From contig JAAWFD010000037.1 in the NCBI GenBank assembly GCA_022794615.1, forward strand, positions 1 through 39,548: 39,548 bases of DNA, read 5' to 3'. The position numbers and the translations under genes are program-made. How positions within the stretch are numbered: position 1 is the stretch's first letter; each line of letters starts with the position of its first letter. This stretch comes from Clostridia bacterium (GTDB lineage Bacteria > Bacillota > Clostridia > TANB77 > CAG-508). The notes under the pieces are model-generated. The model ran no database searches, was not told where the DNA came from, and worked only from the letters and a program-made list of their open reading frames with translations. Below, piece by piece: positions 18,552 through 30,500 of the stretch.

Positions 18552-21149
18552 ATGGAAGAGCAAGAAGAGAAAAGAATACAAGCAATGATTGATGAATTAG
18601 TAGAAAAAGCTAAACAAGCATCAAGAGAATATTTAGAATTAGACCAAGACACAGTAAACAACATAATAAAATCAATGTCAATGGCAGGATTAGAGCATCA
18701 CATGGAATTAGCTAAAATGGCAGTCGAAGAAACAGGAAGAGGAGTATATGAAGACAAAATAACAAAGAACATGTTTGCAACAGAATATGTATATCATAGT
18801 ATAAAATATCAAAAAACAGTAGGAGTAATAAATCAAAATGATGAAGATGACTATGTAGAAATAGCAGAGCCAATAGGAATAATAGCAGGAGTAACACCAG
18901 TAACAAACCCAACATCAACAACAATGTTCAAATCAATAATATCAGCAAAAACGAGAAATGTAATAATATTTGGATTCCATCCATCAGCACAAAACAGTTC
19001 AAAGCGAGCTGCAGAAATAATGAGAGAAGCAGCAGTAAAAGCAGGAGCACCAGAAAACTGCATATTATGGATAGAAGAGCCATCAATAACAGCAACAAGA
19101 CTATTAATGAACCATCCAGGAGTAAACCTAATACTAGCAACTGGAGGAACAGGAATGGTAAAAGCTGCATATTCATGTGGAAAACCAGCATTAGGAGTAG
19201 GACCTGGAAATGTTCCATGCTATATAGACAGAACAGCAAAATTAGAAACATCAGTAAATGATTTAGTATTATCAAAAGCATTTGACAATGGAATGATATG
19301 TGCATCAGAACAAGCAGTATTAGTAGATAGAGAAATATATCAAAAATTTGAAGAATTAATGAGAAAAGCAGGAGCATACTTTGTAAATGAACAAGAAAAA
19401 GAAAAATTAAAATACAGTATGTTTGAACAAGAAGGAAATAAATTGAAATCGCATGTACCAGGACAAAGTGCATGCAAAATAGCAAAAGAAGCGGGATTTG
19501 ATGTACCAGATGATACAAAAATATTAGTAGTATATGAAGAAGGAATTGGAGAAGAATATCCATTCTCAAAAGAAAAGCTAAGTCCAGTATTAACATACTA
19601 TATTGTAGAAAACAAAGAAGAAGGAATAGAAAAAGCAGAAAGATTACTTGAATTTGGAGGATTAGGACATTCAGCAGTAATACATTCAGAAGACCAAGAA
19701 ACAATACTCGAATTTTCAGAAAGAATGAAAGCAGGAAGAATAATTGTAAATTCACCATCAACACATGGAGCAATAGGAGATATATACAATACAAATATGC
19801 CATCATTAACACTAGGATGTGGATCATTTGGTGGAAATTCAACAACAGCAAATGTATCAAGTGTAAATTTATTAAATGTAAAAAGAGTAGCGAAAAGGAG
19901 AGTAAATATGCAATGGTTTAAAGTTCCGGAAAAAATATATTTTGAAGCAGGTTCAATAGCCTATTTAGAAAAAATGCCAGATATACAAAAAGCATTTATA
20001 GTTACAGATGAATCAATGGTAAAACTAGGATATATAGATAAAATATTATATCATTTAAGAAATAGACAACAATATGTACATTCAGAAATATTCTCAGGAG
20101 TAGAGCCTGACCCATCATTTGACACAATAAAAAGAGGAGTAGCAGCAATGGAAAGCTTCCAACCTGATGTAATAATAGCAGTAGGTGGAGGAAGTGCAAT
20201 AGATGCAGCAAAAGGAATGTGGTTATTTTATGAACATCCAGATGCAGATGTAGAAGGACTAAAATTAAAATTTATGGATATACGTAAACGTACTTATAAA
20301 TTCCCAAAATTAGGTGAAAAAGCAAAAATGGTAGCAATACCTACAACATCAGGAACAGGATCTGAAGTAACATCATTTGCAGTAATAACAGACAAAGAAA
20401 AAAATAAAAAATATCCATTAGCAGATTACGAATTAACACCAGATGTAGCAATCATAGACCCAGATTTAGTAATGACATTACCAAAAAGTATAACAGCAGA
20501 TACAGGAATGGACGTATTAACACATGCATTAGAATCATATGTATCAGTAATGGCATCAGACTATACTGATGGATTGGCAGAAAAAGCAGTAGAATTAGTA
20601 TTAAAATATTTAAAAGAAGCATATGAACATGGAGATAATAAATTAGCAAGAGAAAAAATGCATAATGCAAGTACAATAGCTGGAATGGCATTCACAAATG
20701 CATTTTTGGGATTAAATCACTCTATAGCACATAAAATAGGAGGAGAATTCCATGTACCACATGGTAGAGCTAATGCAATTTTATTACCATATGTTATAAG
20801 ATACAATGCAAGCAAACCAACAAAATTTGTATCTTGGCCAAAATATGAACATTTTATAGCAGATGAAAAATATGCTGAGATAGCAAAACAATCAGGATTA
20901 AAAGCAGACACAATTGAAGAAGGAGTAAGCTCATTAATACAAGCTATAAAGGATTTAAGAGATAGCATAAATATTCCAAAGAGTTTCCAAGAAGCAGGAG
21001 TAGATGAGAAAGAATTTATGGCAAAATTAGATTTAGTAGCAGATAGAGCATTTGAAGATCAATGTACTACTGCAAATCCAAGGGTTCCATTAGTTGAAGA
21101 GATTAAACAAATTTTAATAGATAGCTATTATGGAAAAGAAATAAATTAA
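18552..21149 (+). CDS. adhE: Bifunctional acetaldehyde-CoA/alcohol dehydrogenase
   Basis: N-terminal ALDH with GMICASEQAV; C-terminal Fe-ADH with GGGSAIDAAKGMW, NHSIAHKIGGEFHVPHGRANA. Confidence 0.95.
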   Translation: MEEQEEKRIQAMIDELVEKAKQASREYLELDQDTVNNIIKSMSMAGLEHHMELAKMAVEETGRGVYEDKITKNMFATEYVYHSIKYQKTVGVINQNDEDDYVEIAEPIGIIAGVTPVTNPTSTTMFKSIISAKTRNVIIFGFHPSAQNSSKRAAEIMREAAVKAGAPENCILWIEEPSITATRLLMNHPGVNLILATGGTGMVKAAYSCGKPALGVGPGNVPCYIDRTAKLETSVNDLVLSKAFDNGMICASEQAVLVDREIYQKFEELMRKAGAYFVNEQEKEKLKYSMFEQEGNKLKSHVPGQSACKIAKEAGFDVPDDTKILVVYEEGIGEEYPFSKEKLSPVLTYYIVENKEEGIEKAERLLEFGGLGHSAVIHSEDQETILEFSERMKAGRIIVNSPSTHGAIGDIYNTNMPSLTLGCGSFGGNSTTANVSSVNLLNVKRVAKRRVNMQWFKVPEKIYFEAGSIAYLEKMPDIQKAFIVTDESMVKLGYIDKILYHLRNRQQYVHSEIFSGVEPDPSFDTIKRGVAAMESFQPDVIIAVGGGSAIDAAKGMWLFYEHPDADVEGLKLKFMDIRKRTYKFPKLGEKAKMVAIPTTSGTGSEVTSFAVITDKEKNKKYPLADYELTPDVAIIDPDLVMTLPKSITADTGMDVLTHALESYVSVMASDYTDGLAEKAVELVLKYLKEAYEHGDNKLAREKMHNASTIAGMAFTNAFLGLNHSIAHKIGGEFHVPHGRANAILLPYVIRYNASKPTKFVSWPKYEHFIADEKYAEIAKQSGLKADTIEEGVSSLIQAIKDLRDSINIPKSFQEAGVDEKEFMAKLDLVADRAFEDQCTTANPRVPLVEEIKQILIDSYYGKEIN

Positions 21150-21152
21150 TGT

Positions 21153-21193
21153 AAAAATGTCAGTGAGGGTGTACAACACTGGCATTTTTTACA
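21153..21193 (+). terminator. Terminator after adhE
   Basis: AATGTCAGTG ... CACTGGCATT followed by TTTT. Confidence 0.7.
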
Positions 21194-21278
21194 TAAAATT
21201 TGCAATTTTATGTAAAAGGTGGTATAATAATATAAATGCGCATAAAATGCGTAAACAATAACAAAGGAGATTAACAAG

Positions 21279-21635
21279 ATGGAGAAACAATTAGAAGGAC
21301 GGGAACTGGAACTGAAGGTAACAGACATGATGAGAGAGCTGGGAGTACCAGCTCACCTGAAGGGCTATCACTATGTTAGGGAAGGCATTATAGAGGCCTA
21401 TAATGACATGGCAGTGGTTTCCAGCGTGACCAAGTTGCTTTACCCTGATATCGCAAAGAAATTTAAAACAAGCGATCAGAAGGTGGAGCGAGCAATCCGG
21501 AATGCCATAGAAGTAACATGGTCTAAAAACTGTGAATATTTCAAAGAATTCTTCGGGAACAGCACCTGGACTAATAGACCCACGAACAGCGAGTTCATTG
21601 CAACATTTGCTGACAAAATAGAGTATTCCGAATGA
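21279..21635 (+). CDS. Stand-alone Spo0A C-terminal DNA-binding domain protein, no receiver domain
   Basis: VTDMMRELGVPAHLKGYHYVREGIIEAYND...SVTKLLYPDIAKKFKTSDQKVERAIRNAIEVTW...PTNSEFIATFADK. Confidence 0.9.
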   Translation: MEKQLEGRELELKVTDMMRELGVPAHLKGYHYVREGIIEAYNDMAVVSSVTKLLYPDIAKKFKTSDQKVERAIRNAIEVTWSKNCEYFKEFFGNSTWTNRPTNSEFIATFADKIEYSE

Positions 21636-21642
21636 TTCTCCT

Positions 21643-21677
21643 ACCCCCTCAGCGAAGATATATTGCTGAGGGGGTAA
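21643..21677 (+). terminator. Terminator after the Spo0A-C gene
   Basis: ACCCCCTCAGC ... GCTGAGGGGGT hairpin. Confidence 0.7.
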
Positions 21678-21784
21678 AATTATGCTTAAAATATAAAAAT
21701 CAAATTTACAAAACAAGAGGGAATTATGTAAAATACGTCGAATAATATAATTATGTATATTTTAATAGGGAAAGGAAGGCGAAA

Positions 21785-23578
21785 ATGGTACGATATAGTG
21801 ATGAAATAATAGAAAACATAAGACAAAGTAACGACATAGTAAATATTATATCACAATATGTAGCATTAAAAAGAAAAGGAAGAAACTATTTTGGAATATG
21901 TCCATTTCATAATGAAAAATCGCCATCATTTTCAGTATCACCAGATAGACAAATATTTCACTGTTTTGGGTGTAATGTTGGAGGGAATGTATACTCTTTT
22001 CTAATGAAAATCGAAGGAATAGGATTTAAAGAAGCGATAGAGCAATTGGCAGAAAAAGCAAACATACAGTTACCTAAATTAGAGAATGCGATAGATAATG
22101 AAAAAGAAGAGTTAAAAGAAAAAGTATTAAAAATAAATGAATTTGCAACAGAATATTACCACCAAAACTTATACAAGCCACAATCCAAAATAGCACAAGA
22201 ATATATAAAACAGAGAAAGCTAAACAATGATGCACTAAAAAGTTACAGATTAGGATATTCAGGAAAATTTGATGAATTATATCAAGAACTAAAAAAACAA
22301 AATTTCAAAGAAAAAGAAATATTAGAATCAGGACTAGTAAGAAAGAACGAAAAAGGAATATATTACGATTTTTATAGAGAAAGACTAATAATACCAATAT
22401 GTGATGTAAGAGGACGAGTAATAGCATTTGGAGGAAGAATACTAATAAAAGATGAAAAACAGCCCAAATACATAAATTCACCAGAAAATGTTGTATACAG
22501 CAAAGGAAGGCATTTATTTGGATTAAATGTTGCCAAAAAAGGAGATATAAAAAAACTACTAATAGTAGAAGGATATATGGATGTAATATCGTTACACCAA
22601 AGAGGAGTAACAAATGTAGTAGGAGCACTAGGAACAGCACTAACAGAACAGCAAGGCTGGTTATTACGAAGAAGTTCAGAACAAATCATTTTAGGATTTG
22701 ACTCAGACTCTGCAGGACAAAATGCAATAGAAAGATCCATAGGAATTTTACAAAACATGGGGTGTGATATGAGAGTACTACAAATGGAAGGAGCAAAAGA
22801 CCCAGATGAATATATATTAAAATATGGAACAGCAAAATTTCAAAAATTAATAAATGATGCAATATCACTAGTGGAATACAAAGTAAAAATGCTAAAAAAT
22901 AAAACAGACTTAGAAAATACAGTAGATAAAATCAAGTTTTTAAACGAAATAGCAAAAATACTATCAAAAGTAGACAACAGTATTGAAAGAGAAATATATA
23001 TAACAAAAATAGCAAAAGAATATAACATATCACAAGAAGCAATATATGGAGAAATAAACAAAATAATATATGCAAATGCAAAAGGAGAAAAAAGCTTAAA
23101 TAAGCCAAAGCCACAAGTAAAACCTAATGAAATCAAAAAACAAGAAATAGAAGATATACCAGAAGAAGTACAAAGAAGAGAAAACACAATAATATCATTA
23201 TTATTAGAAAATGAAAATAAAATGTATGATATGATAAGAGAAAATATAAAAATAGAAGATTTCAAATATCCAATAAATAGAGAGATTGTAAAAAAAGTTT
23301 ATCAAGAATACGAAAAAGAAAACTTTAATATAAACAGTATAATAGATACATCAAGTGAAGAACTACAAAATCAAATAACGGCAATAATGGCATATGACTT
23401 TGGAATAGAAGACAAAACAAAAGCGATAAAAGATATAATAAAAATCTATGAAAAGGAAAGACTAAACATAAGAAAATTAGAAATAATAAATTTATTAGAA
23501 AAAGAACAAGAAGAAGAAACAAAAAAGAGACTAGAAAAGGAATTATACGAGATAATAATAAAAGTTGCAAAACAGTAA
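21785..23578 (+). CDS. dnaG: DNA primase
   Basis: YFGICPFHNEKSPSFSVSPDRQIFHCFGCNVGGN zinc finger, LIVEGYMDVISLHQ Toprim. Confidence 0.97.
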   Translation: MVRYSDEIIENIRQSNDIVNIISQYVALKRKGRNYFGICPFHNEKSPSFSVSPDRQIFHCFGCNVGGNVYSFLMKIEGIGFKEAIEQLAEKANIQLPKLENAIDNEKEELKEKVLKINEFATEYYHQNLYKPQSKIAQEYIKQRKLNNDALKSYRLGYSGKFDELYQELKKQNFKEKEILESGLVRKNEKGIYYDFYRERLIIPICDVRGRVIAFGGRILIKDEKQPKYINSPENVVYSKGRHLFGLNVAKKGDIKKLLIVEGYMDVISLHQRGVTNVVGALGTALTEQQGWLLRRSSEQIILGFDSDSAGQNAIERSIGILQNMGCDMRVLQMEGAKDPDEYILKYGTAKFQKLINDAISLVEYKVKMLKNKTDLENTVDKIKFLNEIAKILSKVDNSIEREIYITKIAKEYNISQEAIYGEINKIIYANAKGEKSLNKPKPQVKPNEIKKQEIEDIPEEVQRRENTIISLLLENENKMYDMIRENIKIEDFKYPINREIVKKVYQEYEKENFNINSIIDTSSEELQNQITAIMAYDFGIEDKTKAIKDIIKIYEKERLNIRKLEIINLLEKEQEEETKKRLEKELYEIIIKVAKQ

Positions 23579-23660
23579 GCACAGTAACTTAGCAAACATC
23601 TAATTATTTAGAAAATTGTTAAAATAACTCAAAGTGAAAACTTTAGAAAGGAAAAGAAAG

Positions 23661-24878
23661 ATGGCAAGTAAAAAAGAAGATAAGAAAGTAGAAAAAGAAG
23701 AGACAAAAAAAGTAGAAAAAAGCAAGAAAGAAAAAGCTGAAAAATCAAAAGCAGAAAACGAAAAACAAGAAAATTTACAAGAAGTAAAAGAAGAAGAAAA
23801 AACAAATGAAAGTGTAAATAAAATAATAGAAAAAGCAAAGGGAAATGGTAAAATAACATATGAAGAATTAGCAAAAGAATTAGAAAATACTGACCCTGAA
23901 CAAATAGAAGATGTATTTGATGCTTTCGAGAAAATGGGAATGACAGATTTAATAGGGGATGACTTTGATGAAGAGCCAGACATAGAAGATTTACAGGAAG
24001 TAGAAGATTTAAAGTTAGATGAAATAACAGATACAAGTCTTGAAGGAGTAAGCATAGATGACCCTGTAAGAATGTATTTAAGGGAAATAGGTAAAATACC
24101 ACTATTAACATATGATGAAGAACTTGAACTAGCAAAAAGAATACTAGAAAATGATGAAGAAGCAAGACAAAAATTATCAGAATCAAATTTAAGATTAGTA
24201 GTAAGTATTGCAAAAAAATACATTGGAAGAGGGATGCTATTTTTAGACCTAATACAAGAGGGGAATATGGGACTAATAAAAGCAGTAGAAAAATTTGACT
24301 ACACAAAAGGATTTAAATTCAGTACTTATGCAACTTGGTGGATAAGACAAGCAATAACAAGAGCAATAGCAGACCAAGCAAGAACAATAAGAATACCAGT
24401 CCATATGGTTGAAACAATAAATAAATTAATAAGAACATCAAGGCATCTATTACAACAATTAGGAAGAGAACCAACCCAAGAAGAAATAGCAAAGGAAATG
24501 GAAATACCAGTAGAAAGAGTTGCAGAAATTCAAAAAATAGCACAAGACCCAGTATCATTAGAAACACCAATAGGGGAAGAAGAAGATAGTCATTTAGGAG
24601 ATTTCATACAAGATGATGATTCACCAGCACCACATGATGCAGCATCATTTACACTATTAAGAGAACAATTAGAAGAAATAATGCAAACACTAACACCAAG
24701 AGAAGCAAAGGTATTAAAACTAAGATTTGGATTAGAAGATGGAAAAGCAAGAACACTTGAAGAAGTAGGAAGAGAATTTGATGTAACGAGAGAAAGAATT
24801 CGTCAAATAGAAGCAAAAGCATTAAGAAAATTAAGACATCCAAGTAGAAGCAGAAAATTAAGAGACTATATGGGATAA
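23661..24878 (+). CDS. rpoD: Primary sigma factor RpoD/SigA
   Basis: [66 protein letters not shown]. Confidence 0.97.
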   Translation: MASKKEDKKVEKEETKKVEKSKKEKAEKSKAENEKQENLQEVKEEEKTNESVNKIIEKAKGNGKITYEELAKELENTDPEQIEDVFDAFEKMGMTDLIGDDFDEEPDIEDLQEVEDLKLDEITDTSLEGVSIDDPVRMYLREIGKIPLLTYDEELELAKRILENDEEARQKLSESNLRLVVSIAKKYIGRGMLFLDLIQEGNMGLIKAVEKFDYTKGFKFSTYATWWIRQAITRAIADQARTIRIPVHMVETINKLIRTSRHLLQQLGREPTQEEIAKEMEIPVERVAEIQKIAQDPVSLETPIGEEEDSHLGDFIQDDDSPAPHDAASFTLLREQLEEIMQTLTPREAKVLKLRFGLEDGKARTLEEVGREFDVTRERIRQIEAKALRKLRHPSRSRKLRDYMG

Positions 24879-24897
24879 TAAAACAAGAGAAAAATAT

Positions 24898-24925
24898 AGA
24901 AGAGCAACAAAATTGCTCTTTTTAA
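24898..24925 (+). terminator. Terminator after rpoD
   Basis: AAGAGCAA-caaaa-TTGCTCTT followed by TTT. Confidence 0.75.
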
Positions 24926-25044
24926 AATATTTAGAATTACAAAGAAAAACAATTTACGAAAAAAATAAATATAATTCACAAAACAAACACAAGAAAGAGA
25001 TAAAATAAACATATTTATTAAATAATGAAGAAAGAGGAAAGAAT

Positions 25045-25722
25045 ATGTTAGATACAAATATTTTAATAGTAGATGATGAATCAAGAATGAGAAAATTAAT
25101 TAAAGATTTTTTACTACAAAAAGGATATAGCATATTAGAAGCTGAAGATGGAGAAAAAGCAATAGAAATATTTGAAAGCAATAAAAATAAAATACATCTA
25201 ATATTATTAGATGTAATGATGCCAAAACTAGATGGATGGTCTGTATTAAGAAAAATAAGGCAATTATCAAACATTCCAGTAATAATGCTAACTGCAAGAG
25301 GAGAAGAACAAGATGAACTATTTGGATTTGAACTTGGTGTAGATGAGTATATAACAAAACCATTTAGTCCCAAAATACTTGTTGCCAGAGTAGAAGCAAT
25401 ATTAAAAAGAGCATATGGAGAAATAGATCAGCAAAAGGACTATGGAGGGATTGTTATAGATGAACAAGGAAGAACAGTAAAAGTTGACGGAAAAGATACA
25501 GAATTAAGTTTAAGAGAATATGAACTGTTAAAATATTTATTAGATAATGAAAACATTGCACTTTCTCGAGACAAAATTTTAAACAATGTATGGAATTATG
25601 ATTATTATGGAGATTCAAGAACAATAGATAGTCATATAAAAAAGATAAGACATAAACTAGGAAAGAAAGGAAAATATATTCAAACTATGAGGGGTGTTGG
25701 ATATAAATTTGAAATAAAATAA
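25045..25722 (+). CDS. OmpR-family response regulator
   Basis: ILIVDDESRMRKLI, LLDVMMPKLDGW, C-terminal Trans_reg_C helix. Confidence 0.93.
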   Translation: MLDTNILIVDDESRMRKLIKDFLLQKGYSILEAEDGEKAIEIFESNKNKIHLILLDVMMPKLDGWSVLRKIRQLSNIPVIMLTARGEEQDELFGFELGVDEYITKPFSPKILVARVEAILKRAYGEIDQQKDYGGIVIDEQGRTVKVDGKDTELSLREYELLKYLLDNENIALSRDKILNNVWNYDYYGDSRTIDSHIKKIRHKLGKKGKYIQTMRGVGYKFEIK

Positions 25723-25723
25723 A

Positions 25724-27220
25724 ATGGAGAAATTAAAGAAAAAATTAAATTCAATAAGAATTAGACTTTTTTTATCATTATGTGTAGTTGTAATAATAAT
25801 AATAACATTTCTAATCATAGTAAATAATTTTATATTAGAAACATTTTATTTATATAGTAAAACTAACACATTAAAACTTGTATATGATAAAATCAATATA
25901 TTTTTTAATGATGATGACTGTAGTATAGAAGAATTTAAAGGTGAATTAGAAAAAATATCAATAAATAATAACTTTGAAATATTAATAAAAACAGGAGATG
26001 GAATAACAACAATATATAACACAAATAGAGACTATCTAGGAGTTATAAAAGATTTTAATAGACTAGTAGGAGGATTTTCTGAGAAAAGTTCAATACTTGT
26101 AGAAGAAACTGGAAATTTTGATATAAAAAAAGTTAAAGATACTGGAAACAATATAAACTACCTAATGTTATCAGGAACATTAGATAATGGATATATGCTG
26201 TTCATAAGAATTCCTATAACATCGATACAAGAAAGTGTAAGAATATCTAATAAATTTTTATATTTAATTGCAATATTTGTAATAATATTAGGAGGAGCAG
26301 TAGTATCATTTGTATCAAGAAAATTTACGAAGCCAATATTAGAGCTAAATAGCATAGCCAAAAAGATGTCTAATCTAGATTTTAGTCAGAAATACCAAGG
26401 AAATGATGAAGAAAACGAAATAGATACATTGGGGCAAAGTATAAATACTATGTCACAAAAACTCGAAACTACAATAAAACAACTAAGGGCAACAAATAGA
26501 GAACTAGAAAAGGATGTGGAAGAAAAATCAAAATTGAATGAAATGAAAAATAGCTTTATTTCAGATGTATCTCATGAATTAAAAACACCAATAGCACTTG
26601 TTCAAGGCTATAGTGAAGGATTGCTAGAAAATGTAAATACAGATGAAGAAAGTAGAAAATTTTATGCAGAGGTAATTTTAGATGAAGCTAACAAAATGGA
26701 TAGATTAGTAAAACAATTATTAGAGTTAATGAAATTAGAGTATGATATGAGAGAGTTTAATAATAAGACATTTGATATTATAGAATTAGAGAAAGAGATT
26801 ATAAGAAAATCACAAGTAATGCTTGAAGAAAAGAAGGCTGATATAAAATTTGACAGTAGAGAAGCTATAAATGTTATAGCAGATGACTTTTATATAGATC
26901 AAGTTATTACAAATTATATAACTAACGCAATTAAGCATGTAGAAGAAATTGATGGAGAAAAATATATAAGTATAAAAAATGAAATTATACCAAATACAAA
27001 CAAAGTTAGAGTAAGTGTATTTAATACTGGCAAGAATATAGAAGAGGAAGATTTAGAAAGAATATGGAATAGATTTTATAAGGCAGACGAATCACGAAAT
27101 AGAAATGATGGTGGAACAGGTATAGGTTTATCACTTGTTAAAGCTATTATGAATAACTATGGTAATAATTTTGGCGTTATCAATAGAGAAAGTGGTGTAG
27201 AATTTTTCTTTGAAATATAG
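25724..27220 (+). CDS. HAMP domain sensor histidine kinase
   Basis: FISDVSHELKTPIALVQGYSEGL H-box, DGGTGIGLSLVKAIM G-box; 1-nt gap from the response regulator. Confidence 0.92.
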   Translation: MEKLKKKLNSIRIRLFLSLCVVVIIIITFLIIVNNFILETFYLYSKTNTLKLVYDKINIFFNDDDCSIEEFKGELEKISINNNFEILIKTGDGITTIYNTNRDYLGVIKDFNRLVGGFSEKSSILVEETGNFDIKKVKDTGNNINYLMLSGTLDNGYMLFIRIPITSIQESVRISNKFLYLIAIFVIILGGAVVSFVSRKFTKPILELNSIAKKMSNLDFSQKYQGNDEENEIDTLGQSINTMSQKLETTIKQLRATNRELEKDVEEKSKLNEMKNSFISDVSHELKTPIALVQGYSEGLLENVNTDEESRKFYAEVILDEANKMDRLVKQLLELMKLEYDMREFNNKTFDIIELEKEIIRKSQVMLEEKKADIKFDSREAINVIADDFYIDQVITNYITNAIKHVEEIDGEKYISIKNEIIPNTNKVRVSVFNTGKNIEEEDLERIWNRFYKADESRNRNDGGTGIGLSLVKAIMNNYGNNFGVINRESGVEFFFEI

Positions 27221-27299
27221 ATTTTTTAATAAAATATGTTAGTTAGCTATTTACTATAAAGTAATTTGTACTAGTGCTTAGCTAATGTATTTGTTTTCA

Positions 27300-27360
27300 C
27301 AAAAATAGCTTTTTTTCTAGGCAACGGTGATTACCGTTACCTGGGAAAAAAGCTGTTTTA
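27300..27360 (+). terminator. Long bipartite hairpin/terminator
   Basis: AAAATAGCTTTTTT...AAAAAAGCTGTTTT with inner AACGGT-GATT-ACCGTT. Confidence 0.6.
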
Positions 27361-27510
27361 AAAATAAAACATACTATACTAAACGCAGAAACATATAATA
27401 CAGTTGATTTTTATAAATAATATAATATTAATACAAAATTCATACAATAAAAAGAATAAAAATTCCACGAAATGCAAACAATAACAAAAAATGCGAAGAG
27501 AGGGATTTTT

Positions 27511-30500
27511 TTGGAAGGAAAAAGAGTATTACAAATAAATGGAATAGCGATAGACAAAAATCAATTAAAAAAACAATTAGAAAACATAGCAACAACGCAC
27601 AATTTAGAATCAAAATCAGACAAACAGACATATCCAATACCAAGAATGTTAGAAAATTATGAAGTAATAAAAACTGTATACAAAATGTTAAACGACAATT
27701 TAAAACAAGAAATAACCATACATCCAGCAGGTGAATGGTTATTAGACAATTTTTATATAATAGAAGAAACAATAAAAATAATAAAAAAAGAATTAACACA
27801 AAAGAAGTACCAAAACTTTGTAGGAATAAAAAGTGGAAAATACGAAGGATATGCAAGAATATATGTATTAGCAGCAGAAATAGTAGCATATACAGACAGC
27901 AAAATAAATAGAGAAGAATTAGAAGAATACTTAATATCATACCAAAAAGCAAAATATTTAAGCATGGAAGAAGTATGGAACATAGGAACATTCCTAGAGA
28001 TAGCAATCATAGAAAATATTAGAGAAATATGTGAAAGAATATATAATTCACAAATACAAAAAATGAGAGCAAAAAATATAATAGAAAAAACACTAGAAAA
28101 AAAAGAAACAGACCTAAAAGAAAATACAACAGCCTTACTAAAAGAAGTAAAACAAAAGGTAAAATTAAATGTAATAGATAATTCAAGATATGCGTATATA
28201 GAATACATGTCATATAGTCTAAAGAAGTATGGAAAAAAGGCTTATAGCTATCAAAAAGCGTTAGAAGAAATAGTAAGTAGGACAGGAATAACAGTACAAG
28301 AAGCAATAAAAAGAGAACACATAGATATAGCAGTAAGAAAAGTATCAATAGGAAATGGCATATTAAGTCTAAAGGCGATACAAAGAATGAACTTTTCAGA
28401 AATATTTGAAAAGGTAAATGGAATAGAAGAGCTACTAAGACAAGACCCAGCAGGCGTATACGAAAAAATGGATTATAAAACCAAAGAATGTTACAGAAAC
28501 AAAATAAAAGAAATAGGGTATGAAACAAAAATATCAGAAATATATATATCCCAAAAAATATTAGAATTAGCAAACCAAAATGAAGATGGAAACAAAAAAA
28601 GTCATATAGGGTATTATTTAATAGATAATGGAATAGAAAAGTTATATAAAGAATTAGGATATAGGTATAAAGACATAAAAAAAGAAAACAAGATGAAAAT
28701 ATATATTTTAGCAATGTTGTTTTTCAGTATAGCAATATCAATAATACTAGGAATGACATTAAATAAAACAAACAGCCTAGCAAATAAAATAGTAGGAATA
28801 GTATTATTAGCGATACCAATATCTGAGATAATAATTCATATAATGCAATATATACTAGGAAAAATAATAAAGCCCAAAATAATACCAAAAATAGATTTTA
28901 CAAATGGAATAGACACAGAACATTCAACATTTGTTGTAATACCAACGATTGTAAAATCAAAAGAAAAAGTAAAAGAACTAGCGAAAAAATTAGAAGTATT
29001 TTATTTAGCAAACAAAAGCGAAAACCTATATTTTTCAATATTAGGGGACTGTTCGCAAAGTAAAAGTGAAGAAGAAGAATTTGACAAAGAAGTAATAGAA
29101 GCAGGTATAGAAGAAACTAAAAGGTTAAATAAAAAGTATTCAAAAGAATTTCCAAAATTTAACTTTATATATAGAAAAAGAGAGTGGAATCCACATGAAA
29201 ATGCATATTTAGGATGGGAAAGAAAAAGGGGATATTTAAATCAGTTTAATAAATTTTTATTAGGAGAAGAACAAGAAAATTTTAGAGTAAACACAATTCC
29301 AAAAGAGAATAGACCACATATAAAATATGTAATAACATTAGACTCAGACACAGATTTACCGATAGGTACAGCATCAGAATTAATAGGAGCAATGGCACAC
29401 ATATTAAATAAGCCAATAATAGACCAAACTAAAAAAGTAGTAATAGATGGATATGGAATAATGCAACCACGAATAGGAGTAAAATTAGACATAAGTTATA
29501 AAAACTTGTTTACAAAAATATTTGCAGGACAAGGTGGAACAGATTTATATTCAAATGCAATATCAGACATATATCAAGATAATTTTGGAGAAGGAATATT
29601 CACAGGAAAAGGAATATATGATTTAAAGGTATTTGAAACAGTCATGAAAGGAGCAATACCAGAGAATACAGTATTAAGTCATGACTTATTAGAAGGATGT
29701 CACCTAAGGTGTGGATTAGTTTCAGATATAATGCTAATAGATGATTATCCTAGCAAATATATGAGCCATATCAATAGACTATCAAGATGGATAAGAGGAG
29801 ATTGGCAAATAATAAGATGGTTAAATAGCAAAAGACTAAATATAATATCAAGATATAAAATATTTGACAATTTACGAAGAAGTTTATTAGAAATTGCTTG
29901 TATAATTTGTATAATATATTTTTTAGAGAATAAAACAATAATGACTTTGGCTTTATTAGCAGTAACAATACCATATATTTTAGAAATAATAAATTATATA
30001 ATGTTTAGAAAAGAAGGAGAGAGATATCAAAAAACATTTATACACAAGGTAGGGACTATACAAGGTGCTATATATAGAGCAATATTAGCAATAGGGACAC
30101 TACCATACAAAGCATATATGTCAATAACTGCAATATTTAAAACAATATATAGATTAACAATAACACATAAGCACTTACTAGAATGGATGACATCAGAAGA
30201 AGCAGAAAAAACATCAAAAACTGATGTAATATCATATTATAGATTAATGATATCAAATATAATATTAGGAATTTTAATGCTATGTGTATCAATAATAGAA
30301 CAAAATATATATGTATTAATAATAGGAACAATATGGATTATAACACCTGGAATAATGTGCTATATAAGTATAACACCAAGGGAAAGAGAAAAAATAGAAG
30401 AGATTACAGAAAAAGAAGAAAATTATATTCTAAAAGTAGCTAAAAGAACATGGGACTTTTTTGAAGAATATTTAACAAAAGAAAACAATTATTTAATAAT

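Noticed and set aside
18928-19860. Long minus-strand ORFs (e.g. 310 aa opposite adhE; 885-1484, 1848-2459, 23629-24306)
   Set aside because: Low-complexity Leu/Phe/Ser-rich antisense shadows of AT-rich coding strands with no family resemblance
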